Origin: Owenia fusiformis
Lineage: Eukaryota > Annelida > Polychaeta > Sabellida > Oweniidae
Direction: 5' to 3'
Length of the DNA: 64,000 nt
Assembly (NCBI GenBank): GCA_903813345.2
Contig: CAIIXF020000009.1
Coordinates: forward strand, 37,877,759 to 37,941,758
Each line of letters begins with the position of its first letter. The stretch's first letter is position 1. This document shows positions 30,401 to 42,400 of the stretch, piece after piece. Made by a program: the position numbers and the translations under genes. Below the pieces are notes generated by a model. It searched no databases and was not told the origin of the DNA. It saw nothing but the letters and a program-made list of their open reading frames with translations.

Positions 30401-33400
30401 GAAAAAAGGTTTGGGGCATGAATATCCAAACCAGAAATATATAGAAGAATATTTAACATAGAGAAGTATTATTTGCATTGTTGAAATGCTATGAAGGACC
30501 AGGCTCAGCAGATGGCAACATAACAGATACATTCAGATATTTCAAAAATATATATTGCTATGATCATAGAACTCGTAGATTAAAAGATGGCAGTGTGATC
30601 ACTTGTAAACTATGATACTATTACATTCTCAAATGTCAAATAAACTTTATTTACCTTCAGAATCCTTGCATGCCCTCCGACAGACTGCGTTGTCATAGCA
30701 ACTGGTGTCGGTAAAGGCTGGCAAATAGCAATTGCCTGGTTTACAGTCATCAGGAAACCTACAAATCTAAAAATGGTGTTCTTAAGTCTTGTGCAAAATG
30801 TATCATTCGTAGTCCAAATGTCTGGTAATGGAAAAATTGACTACAGTATCTGTAACTTAAAGTTGAATTTGTCAAAGGACGATTCTCGGTTTGGAGAACG
30901 AAGTTCATCAATCTAAATGAGCATTATCCCTGCTTCGGACAAATTTGATTATTTTACATAATATAGATTTGAATGTCCTCTTTTGAATAGTCATAATTTA
31001 ATTTGGGTAATATTTCTAGATTTTTCGCAAAAAGATATTAGCGCAGTACACTGATAAACATCTTTCCCCAAATCGAGACTTGTATTTTATTGAATCGGTC
31101 TAATTGAGCGTTATCCCTGCTTCATACTGATTTGTTATTTTTACATCTTGTAGATTTAAATGTCCAATTTTGAATATTCATAGTTTAATTTGGGTAATAT
31201 TTTTAATTTTTTCATGAAAAAAATTATTAGCCCAGGAGACTATTCTCCAAACCGAGAATCGTCCTTTGTCAATATTGATTATTTCTTGATTTCATCAGAT
31301 TAAATTGGTAATATGTTTGCATTATTATTATTTCCCTTTCTTTCTCATGTTGCATATTTTGTCACATTTTTTCAGTTAGAATATGTATTATGTAATACCT
31401 CACACTTGCAGTTTGCTTTGTAAAGTTTCTCTAAACCTTTCATTACAGCTTTGGGAACCCTGCTTGCCTCTAGGTTATAACCACATAGCCCTATGAATGG
31501 AACACCCTCTCCAGGAAACGTTCCTAAAAATTAGTGTTTTGCTTTCAAAGGGGAATTATTTTTCCCATCATTAATCCTCATCTTTTGGTATGCCACATAT
31601 GTTCATCAAGGTGATCTTAAATATTTTGAATAATGATGCAGTGTCCTATTTTTATGCCCTAGTCTATACTTTTATCAGAAAATTACTTTTAAAGGGTAAG
31701 GCATATCATATATGTAAATGGGCGATGGAAGGCCGTGGGTGGCAAATAATAAAACGTAAGATTTAAGTAAAATGTCTCAAAAAATATATATTTCCAACTT
31801 CAAAACACAGTGTTCTGTACACAATCTATCATATACCTCTAAGCAACTATTGACAAAAACTGGGGCAACACCCCAACTCAGATGTGAGTAAATAATACCA
31901 AATATGGAACATAAAACATAACATAAAACAAACACAGCATGACACAACATACAAAACAGGTTTAAACAAAAGAAAAGTAAGTGAAAGTGAACATACAAAG
32001 CACATACAAAAGAACATAAACAACAGGATTAAAACCTAACACACTGATGCAAAAGTAAGCAAAGGGACCTGTTAAAATGACCTGAATGGGGATTGATCAC
32101 CATGAATAGTAGAAATATAAAAATGTAAAAATGACCATGTTACATCCACACGGACACGTCCTAATGCGTTCCGCATTAAACCTTATTCGGCCACTAATAT
32201 CAAGTATACATTATGTAAAGTGTGAACATGAGAGTTAAAATACTACTAATTGTAAAGAAATATAACATCTCTGTATAAAAATGAGGGTATTCCTCCCCTA
32301 AACAACCACTACCTTCAAAATTATAAAGCACAATATTACATATCTCTATAATTGAAGTGTTGATTAAGTTAAATGACAGGTAATTTAAATTTCAAAGAAT
32401 ATTTTAAACAAAACCATTTCAGGCTTATATATACATGTTTAACACCATAAAAGGCAAATTGTAACACCATGTAGGCTATATGAGTACACCATTTAAGGCT
32501 ATAAGTACACCATGTAAGGCTATGAGTACACCATTTAAGGCTACTAATAACACCATTTAAGGCAATGTTAGGAAACACCATATTGGCTAATATACACCAC
32601 ATAAAGGCTTGAAATACACTATTACAGCTTGAATTACACACCTCATTAGGTTTAAAGTACACCATTATAGGCTTAAAATACACCATGAAATGTTCTGATA
32701 GCTAAAGGTTTTTCATTCAAATGAATCAACCCTTTAAATAACATGTTCTTAATGCAAAATATACTAGAATAGTATGAATAAATGTTTGCAGTTCCATTGT
32801 AGATAAAATGTTGATCTTCTTAAGACCTACATATTGTGTTGTCGAATGGCTGCTCAGTGGTTTTAGTTTTACACTTACTTGGGGCTATACGAGGCATTCC
32901 AAACATATGCAGTCCAAGTTTCCATAGGTCCAAATTTGAATCCGTTGAATTTGTTGCATAATCACATTTTCCAACCAGTATATTTCTCTGAAGTTGATTG
33001 TCGAGTTTAGCATTCATATCACGTATCATTGTCGAGTATTCGTTGTTCCGAGATTGAAGAGATGTAATAAGTTTCTGCGATTCCTGTAGTTGAGATATTA
33101 GATGATCTGGATTTAAATCAGCTTTTTGATCATTTGTTGCATATGCAGTGAGTTCCTCTTCTAAAGATAAAATACGTTTCTTTTGTGACTTCAATTGTAA
33201 TTTAAGATCAGCTGTATCCGTCTCCATTGTGCGAATTTTCTCACGATAAATGTCATTACCATGTTTTTGTCCATAAAGTTCGCTTTCTATTTTCTTGTAG
33301 TTTTTGACAGCAGTTATATATTTATCCATGTCAAACGTCTGTGTCTGCGAATACTTGCTGTGGTTCGGTTTGTCAGTTTCCTTTATTTTCTTGGTTTGCA

Positions 33401-36400
33401 CGGATGCCGTTTTAAGGTCAGGATGCATGTTGTTCGGAATTTTGATGCAATTAGTATTCGTTGTTGGCTCACAATGATCCTTGTTACGGTGTCCATATGT
33501 GGCGCATAATGAACAATAGTGACGTGCCATCTTGTATCTCTTACATGTTGCTTTATGATGTCCAGGAATTTTGCAAAACCAACAAGTTTGAATTGAAGAG
33601 TATTGCGTGTCACGAAATAAATATCCATTGATGTTTTCCAAATCACTTCGCATTTTATCCAAGTGTTCGAAGAAAGATGACATAATGTTAGTCATTGTTC
33701 CTAAAGTTTCAGAAATCTTTTTCTCCATTTTGACAGCTTCTTGTTTACTAATTGAATATCCTTGATTGCCTAATAATATATCTGCCTTACCCCACTGTAT
33801 ATCCTTGCCTACCCCAACCGCAGTACCATTGTAAATGGGCGATGGAAGGCCGTGGGTGGCAAATAATAAAACGTAAGATTTAAGTAAAATGTCTCAAAAA
33901 ATATATATTTCCAACTTCAAAACACACACAGGGGCTTGTCTCGAGGCGTCGGGCAAGCCCTCCGATGAGTCTACTGCTTATTAAGAGTATTAAGGGGGGT
34001 CGGTTTTGATGCAACCTGAAATTTGTAGAAAATGATTGTTTATAAGTTGTTAGATATATCAAGTAAAAATATATGGAATCCTTTCAATAATCGACATGCT
34101 GATTCAAACAACACTACAGAGTAAACTTACCTAAAATGATAGCAATCCATCCACTAGTTGCTGAGATGTGTGAAGAACATGTAAGGAAGTGATGAAATTT
34201 AATTGAAAATGCAAAACACGACAATTTTCACCCTCAAATTGTTAGCTCCAGAGTCGATTTCTTCCTCAAGACACGTCCACTGTTAAAAATCGGTAGTTCC
34301 TAGAGTTCTTTGTTTCCTTAGGTTCATTTCCGTATATTATTTTTAACGAAGGACAGCCTATAACGACTGCTATACGCAAAATAGATGCATGAAATTATGT
34401 TTCGAAACTGAAAATGTGTTCCATGCGCAGTTGCGTTCAATCCAGCAATTTGATTAGTTCATATTATATGAACGCATGCGCAATGACCACATATTTTTCT
34501 AGATAGATGTCACTTGCGTTCATTATTTCACACCAGTCCCTTCCCATGATGCACCTAATATTGCGGGAATATTTTCCTTTAGTGATAAAACAAATAACTC
34601 TCATCTTCGAAATATGTTTTCCGTTCCTTGGCAATAATCTTTCATTTGGTACCAATCCAACCGCCGAAAAGTAATTCGAATCGTTCTGAATCGTGGGAAT
34701 GAAGTACTTTCTTTTTTGCGCATGCGCATAGAACACGGGATATTCGGCCATTTTTCAACTTTCAGTTTCGAAACATAATTTCATGCATCTATTTTGCGTA
34801 TAGCAGTCGTTATAGGCTGTCCTTCGTTTAAAATAATATACGGGAATGAACCTAAGGAAACAAAGAACTCTAGGAACTACCATTTTTTAACAGTGGACGT
34901 GTCTTTGGGAAGAAATTGACTCTGGAGCTAACAATTTGAGGGTGAAAATTGTCGTGTTTTGCATTTTCAATTAAATTTCATCACTTCCTTACATGTTCTT
35001 CACACATCTCAGCAACTAGTGGATGGATTGCTACCATTTTAGGTAAGTTTACTCTGTAGTGTTGTTTGAATCAGCATGTCGATTATTGAAAGGATTCCAT
35101 ATATTTTTACTTGATATATCTAACAACTTATAAACAATCATTTTCTACAAATTTCAGGTTGCATCAAAACCGACCCCCCTTAATACTCTTAATAAGCAGT
35201 AGACTCATCGGAGGGCTTGCCCGACCCTCCAGACAAGCCCCTGTGAAAACACAGTGTTCTGTACACAATCTATCATATACCTCTAGGCAACTATTGACAA
35301 AAACTGGGGCAACACCCCAACTCAGATGTGAGTGAATAATACCAAATATGGAACATAAAACATAACATAAAACAAACACAGCATGACACAACATACAAAA
35401 CAGGTTTAAACAAAAGAAAAGTAAGTGAAAGTGAACATACAAAGCACATACAAAAGAACATAAACAACAGGATTAAAACCTAACACACTGATGCAAAAGT
35501 AAGCAAAGGGACCTGTTAAAATGACCTGAATGGGGATTGATCACCATGAATAGTAGAAATATAAAAATGTAAAAATGACCATGTTACATATAGCAAATCA
35601 AACCCTGGTTTTTGGTGTTGCTCACCGTTTAGTATAAAAGGTGCGATGTGATCTTAGAATGTGATCAAAGAATGATGCAGTATCCTATTTTCATGCCCCA
35701 CCCTGTACTCCTCACTTTTTAAAGCCAACAGCAACATGAAAATGTTAATGTAATAAATATTATTTACAAACATACCTGTAAAGGGATCTCCCTTGTTAAA
35801 GCCTCCTAAAACCAATCAATAAACGCTTGTATAATTGCAATTTAATGAACCTTAAATTATCCATTGCTATAAATGTAACAATACAATGTTGAAATAACTC
35901 TAGTTGATATTCTGTTTTATATTGATTTGACTTCTTGTTGTTACTTTTGATCTTTAAGTCTGATCACAGGTGATATTTGAATCATTTAGCATCGCTTATA
36001 CAGTACAGTAAAGAGAATGATATATTAAATACTGATTCATAAGATATATCATTTGTACATACAAGGAGTCATGTTTATAAATGAATGTGTGAGCGCATTG
36101 AATGAACGACAATAGTAAGTGATGGGCATGAATGTGTTCAATGATATACATGTACATATAGAATCAGTGTGATGATGTCATATGAAAGTAAGGTGCAACT
36201 ATATTCATACCCAATGGCTGTTAATTTACCTATAAGAATGTAGTTGTTACTGTCTTGTAAATAGACTCCACACAAAGCACTATTGGGGGCTGTATATATT
36301 TTCTTGGTCTGTCCTGCCCACCCCAATCCCTGCAATTTCAAAATTATGATAAACACATGTTCATAAATAATGTGAAAGTGACATAACTGTTGATTTGATT

Positions 36401-39400
36401 TTTGTACTTAAAGTTATCACATAAAATATTTTTTTAACATTGTATGTTCATTTGACTTACTTTGCCATATTAATCAATGTTCTCTTTGTTAACACACAAA
36501 ATGTTCATTTGCAATCACAGGCCTCCTAGACTTCGACTCATGCAGTTGTCAGTTCCTTCCACCTGAACCACGTTCTCACAATGTGAATATTGGATATATA
36601 GTTGTGAACCACCAGTTTCGCGATGTGGGAACTGAGTGCATGACTGGAATAAGTTCAGGAGAGAGGAACTGGTTTGCAACTAAAGAACCAATATTTGCAT
36701 TGGGAGAAAGTGGTTTGGTTGGGAGGAAGGAAGGAGGTCAGCAACATCTGAACTGACGACCCTATGAGTCAAAATCTAGGAGACCTGAATCATACAAAAA
36801 TGATTCACTGTTTTATTGTCTAATTTAATTTATTTTTCTTGTAGTCAAATGTATGACTTACTTTATAGTCAGCTATAACTTTAACAGTGAATATAATGTG
36901 TCCCCTATTTATGTCGTCTTTATCCGTATCAACATGACTGATCACTCTACCCAATATTGCTAAAATAGAATTAACTTCAAGTTAATGTTTTTATGTCACC
37001 TTCAAAAAGTAGTGACATATTGTTATGGTCTCCGTTTTTATCGATGGTGGTTGGCGGTTGGCAGTTGGCAATTGACATATGTAAAAAATTCTTTCAACCT
37101 CCAATAACTTAACAAATACTGTTTAGACTGACTTCAATTTTTTCAGAATCATCTTCATGTTTTCAGAAGTTCAAATCTGACTTAAATGACATTTTCAAGG
37201 TAAAAAAAGGTAAAAAGGGTATTTTTCAACTTGGTTCAAACTAACCAATTTTTTTTCAAAATCATCTACAAGTTATCAAAAGTTCAAATCTGACTTTAGA
37301 TTTGAGATTTGACCTTCAATGACCTTTTCAAGGTCAAAAAAGGTCAAAAAGGTATTTTTTCAACTTGCTTCAAATTGACCAATTTTTTTCAAAATCATCT
37401 AGAAGTTCTCAAAAGTTCAAATCTTACTAAAGATTTGACCATCAATGGCATTCTCAAGGTCAAAAAGTATTTGACCTTCAGTGACATTATCATGGTCAAA
37501 AAGGTTTTTCTTTCATCTTGCTTCAAATTGACCAATTTTTTCAAAATCATCTACAAGTTCTCAGAAGTTCAATTCTGACTTAAGATTGAACTTATATTAT
37601 TGTGAGCAACGAGGTGGTGACATTTTGTCATGTTGATGCCTTGTTTAATTTGTTGTATTAACCAACATAAAAATTAAAAATTAAGAATTCTTTAACTTAC
37701 CAAAATCTGCAGAGCAGTAAGCCTCTTGTGGGTGAATTCTCATACAGCTACATGCCAGTGACGAACCAACAAAATAACCAAAAAATAGAACATATAATGC
37801 TTGCACAGTGTAAGCACCCATCATCTTGTTAATTATGAAAGTCCTGATGTGCGCGTTCTGCAGTTAGTTGATTAATTCATCGCTTCATGTATCTGCTGTT
37901 AAATAGTTAATAGCATTTGACTTATTTCTCTAATTAAATGCTTCTAAAATTGTGTTAATCATGGTGAGTTGACGTTTGATTATTTGAAAATGCCATTCTT
38001 TTGTTCATTGTTGAACTTGATTAATGTTTATTTAGGTGATTTACATAAATTACCTGGTTCAAAACAGAAAGAGTATTTCAATAATTCAAATAGCTCTGTG
38101 TTTGTCTGTTTGAAATACAAAAATATGATTAAAAAAAATAAAAAAAATAAAATAAAAAAATATGATTGTTTATTATCCCAATGAACAAAGTAAGGTATAT
38201 ATAGTGAAGCCCTCTGTCGATTTGTTTGTCAAATTCAAATCCAAGGTATATAATATTTATGAGTAAATTTTGAAACTATAACAATTTTTAATTCCTATAA
38301 AGTTATTTTAGAGCTTTCCAAAGTATGCTTTTATTATATTCAAAGCGAAATTATTTTAGAATACAGCATAAATATTGTTCAGAATTGTACCTTGTAAAAT
38401 CCCAAATTCACTTGCAGAAGTTTTTCATTAATTATAAGTTATTCAAATAACATTTAACAGCAGATCACCTACAGTATCTGTATTTTTCACATTCTTGAAA
38501 TTTTTTTTAGTATTATCCAACAAAATTTTGTAAAAACATTTTCAATGGTCCTTTTTCTGTATAGCTTTGAAATCTTGTTCAAGTCTCGTTTTTAATGAGA
38601 TCTATTTAGGAGATCTGCATTTTTAACCATCGAAGACTAACATTTTTTCTATTTGATGGCAAATTTGAATTCTATGTGTAATTTTGTATAAAACAGCTTT
38701 GATTTGCACCATTATTTACCTTTATTTAAATTCTTATGATTTTCTAGTTGTCTAAAAAAAGTTCGGGCTAAATCCCCATTGACACAATGCTGAAAAACCT
38801 TTAAAAGTTAATTTACTCGTACAAGGATCACAATTCTAATGTGAAATCACAATCCACATGTCAATAAGATCATGTAGTTATAATCCAATGGTGTTTTAAG
38901 TTGATCTAAATGGATTTACTTCCAAAATCAAGAAATTAAGTGACTCTGGCAATACATACACATGTATTCTAGCCCTACCAATACCCAGGATGCCATCTAT
39001 TTTCCATTTATATGGAAAAAGGGCAATTGGGATAAGCCACTATTAGGGGAGTTACTGTTTTTCTAGTTTATAATGCAATGAATATTTTTCCATTAAATTT
39101 TGCAAAATAATGTTGATGCACTAAAGTAGGATATTTATGAAGACATAAAATTGAATTGTATCAACAGAAAAACAATTAAAAAATTGCAACTCCACCTACG
39201 GTTTGACATGCTTTTTGTATTTTGTTACATTGTTTCATTTTCAATGAGGATGATATGACAAATATTTTATTGTATTCATTAATTCACTATTGGTTTATGT
39301 TGATGCATGCTATTCAAAATATAAAATGCATGCAATAATAGACATCAGAATAAATATTTGTAGGGTCTTCATTTCACAAACTATTCAAACTAATAACTAA

Positions 39401-42400
39401 TAACTCGGGTTGTTCCTTTTGGTTTCAACACAACAGAAAGTCACACTTATGAAAAGACTATACAAAACATCTGATATTATATAGAAAAATCTGAATTTGT
39501 TCTAAATTCAATAAAATTGACTTAATCTTTACATTACATTACATTTTCAATATTATTTTTATATTCAGTAGATTTAACAGGAATCAAGGGATTCAAACTG
39601 AAAAATGAGAGCAATATCAATATTGACGCATTCTGAATCATTTTATATATTCAGGCTATATTCAAAGAGATGATGCTCTCACAATACCTAAACGTACTTA
39701 TCCAAGTTCTCGTACACACATGACCTTAATAAATTGTGATGGATTTTTAGTTGGCTGCTCTTGATTTTTCATTTGACTTTATCGATGAATCTATTTCAAA
39801 TGTTCAATATATTTAAGTTGTTTGGTAACTCAGACCTGAGAGTTGCACAATCAATCACTGGGTTTGTTCTGTTCTCTTATCTTTATTATTTGAAACATTT
39901 GAGAAACGCATGTTTCCATCAACGATTTGCCTGAAATGTTATAACCATAGTCATGGCTATTTTAGAATTTCTAGAATTTGACAAATTCTAGAACTGTTCA
40001 TTGATTGGACATCTCTGGTCACATGATTAAATCTAGGAAATGCTCACAATTTTGAGGAATCTTCTAGATGGTCAAGGGTTAATGAGTAATTCATTTACAA
40101 ATATTATAACATTTTGACCTTGGCCTTGATCCCAGAACTATAACACAACAATTATTTAATTGTACAATGATTCATTGACAGATAACACATTCATGTACAG
40201 CTTATGGTTTTTGCATCCTCAACCAGCATTTTCAATCATAGGGCATCCTGGCACACTGCATCTATTAGATTGGGCCACACATTTCCACCATTGCCATGGT
40301 AGATTCCATGTACACATTACGTTTCCTAAAAACAAGTATTGTCCATGAATATATGAAGCACAATTGTTGTCATCCCTTGTCATTCTAACACAATGTCTTT
40401 AACACATTTGGGGGAAAATAGATATTGGGAGGGGAACGGCTCGGGGCACGACTGTCCAAACCAAAAATATATAGAAGAATATTAACATGGGGAGGTATTG
40501 TTTGAATCGTGGAAATCCTATAAGGGTCTTGGCTGTCAGCAGATGCATTTAGATATTTCAAAAGCATATTGAAAGATTTAAGATTTGACTTTCGAAAGGT
40601 CAAAAAGGGTTAAAGGGTTAAAAAGGTCATTTCTCAAGTTGCTTCAAATTGACCAAGTTTTTTTTCAAAATCATCTACAAGTTCTCAAAAGTTCAAATCT
40701 GATTATAGGTTTGTGATGTTGACCTTTAATGACCTTCTCAATGTCAAAAAAGATTCATAATATTGTGAGCAACTACATGTAGGTGGTGACATTTTGTTAT
40801 GTTATGTGGATAGTATATTCAGAACATCTGTCTACTTCACATATTCTATGTTTTTGACCCTGACCCCCAGTTACTGTATTGTATAATTTTTATGATTAGG
40901 GCCTTGTAAAATTTAAAATGGCTGCCTAATGTGGTATTTCGCAATAATCTCTTCAAAGTATGGCTATACTATACTCAAACTGAAGAAATGTTAGAGTAGA
41001 TCACAATCATGGTATTGTTTTTCTGACTTGTGAAAATTCAAAATTGCTGCCTAGAACAGGAATTATTTAGCAGTGTTCTCCACAGGATTTTTTCTCAAGT
41101 AGGTGCATAATTCTCATTTGCACAATTTAGAGAGAAATCTCATTTTCAAGTGAGTGCAAATGAAGTCTTAGGTGGGTGCAAGCCTGTTTTCAAAATCTCA
41201 GGTAGCTGCTGCACCAACCCGCTTTAATGCTGGGGAGATCACCACTTAGATATTTCTTCAAATTATGAATAAATGGTCACCCTAATGCTTAATTCCATTT
41301 TCCAGCCAATCCGAACACGCCTTTCCAAATAAATGCATGCTATTATATAACCAGCAATTCACCCAAGGTCACTCATTCTAGATTCTATTTAAACTAATGA
41401 AACCAATTACCTGATAAGTTCACATTTGACTAAAATTCTACGAATAGTATCACAGGGATTAACAAGCTACATGCTTATGCAGGTCAAATGGTAAGTGTTT
41501 TATTATCCATGATACCGACTAACACAAACAGAAGTAACAAATTGACCCTTTACTTGAAAATGTATTCATTTCTAATAAAAATGTAACCTTGCAAAGACAT
41601 ATTGGCAAATTCATTTACCATTCATTTAAGAATTTAGCATGGTCATAATGCATTGTGTGTGCACCACACTATTATTGTTACCATATATATTTTTATATAT
41701 TTTTTGTATTTTTTAGTTTAGTTGGTGTTTTGTAGTTTAGATATGTAGTCTACCATAGTTCTGACTAATGTAATCATGTTATGATACTATATGTCAATAA
41801 AAGTTATATATATTTAGATCATTTTATATCTTTTCAGTGATATTGTATAAAACATTTTGCAATGTGTGAAAAGAATTTAAACCCTTAATGCATTGCGGAA
41901 TGACCGCTCCTTTCGGATGTTGTTTCTTAAAATTAACACTCGGTGCTGGGGTATCTCGTGTTTTTGGAAAGCAACACCTTTACTCTAGTAGCTCATGCTG
42001 GTTGAGTATGCACTTCTATGTCCAGAGATTTTCTCTTCAGAAATCATCTATGTGAAGGTCATTGATCAATTTTGGCTTGGTAACATATTTGCCACAGAAG
42101 GCGAAATAGGTCAAATGGCCACGCCCTTTTTTACGCGAATACTCCCCCCCCCATTTTTGCATCTCCTGAACCGTTTGACATAGAAGATTGTGTGACCACT
42201 CAAAATGTCCGGAATGGCCTTATTATAGGAGGTCAATAATACATATGTTTTTAAAAAAGTCAATGGTTCTCAAGATATTTGCCAAAAACTGATTTTAGCA
42301 TGTTACGCACAACAGTTTTCATCTATCCTGCATCATTTAAGATTGAATCCGCAGCCTCTATCTAGTCAGATCAGCGAAGGAAACAAACTTTTTTGGTTGT

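Larger units (their letters stand above)
31713..35588 (-). mobile_element. LTR retroelement, non-autonomous, in TIMP-A intron 4
   Basis: Two 432-bp direct repeats (31713-32144 and 33830-35588; the latter is interrupted by a foldback element) start TGTAAC and end TTTACA when read on the minus strand, giving the usual TG...CA. They appear to differ at only about two positions. TATA at 31709-31712 and 35589-35592 is a 4-bp target duplication. TGGTACTGCGG just inside the 5' LTR on the minus strand could be a primer-binding site. The inside is only 1.7 kb, with one ORF and no reverse transcriptase, protease or integrase, so the element must depend on others to move. Confidence 0.88.
33830..35588 (-). 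repeat. 5' LTR of the retroelement, split by a transposon
   Basis: LTR halves 33830-33926 and 35254-35588 together match the 432-bp 3' LTR. The transposon and one copy of its 8-bp target lie between. Confidence 0.88.
30118..39728. repeat. Segmental duplication, left copy (TIMP-A)
   Basis: From the TIMP 3' end through TIMP exon 1 and onward into XPO6 intron sequence, ending inside a copied XPO6 exon 21. It corresponds to 40150-53255. Similarity is high near the TIMP first exon and on to XPO6 exon 21, and lower in the TIMP inner exons and introns. Each copy has its own later insertions. Confidence 0.85.

Noticed and set aside
30316-30532. Longer TIMP-A last exon starting upstream of 30315
   Set aside because: The frame is open, but no acceptor of the right phase exists there. 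The AG at 30316-30317 fits phase 1 and the matching site in TIMP-B gives the same frame.
33261-33646. Overlapping ORFs across the retroelement coding region
   Set aside because: They are shadows of the 302-aa zinc-knuckle frame.
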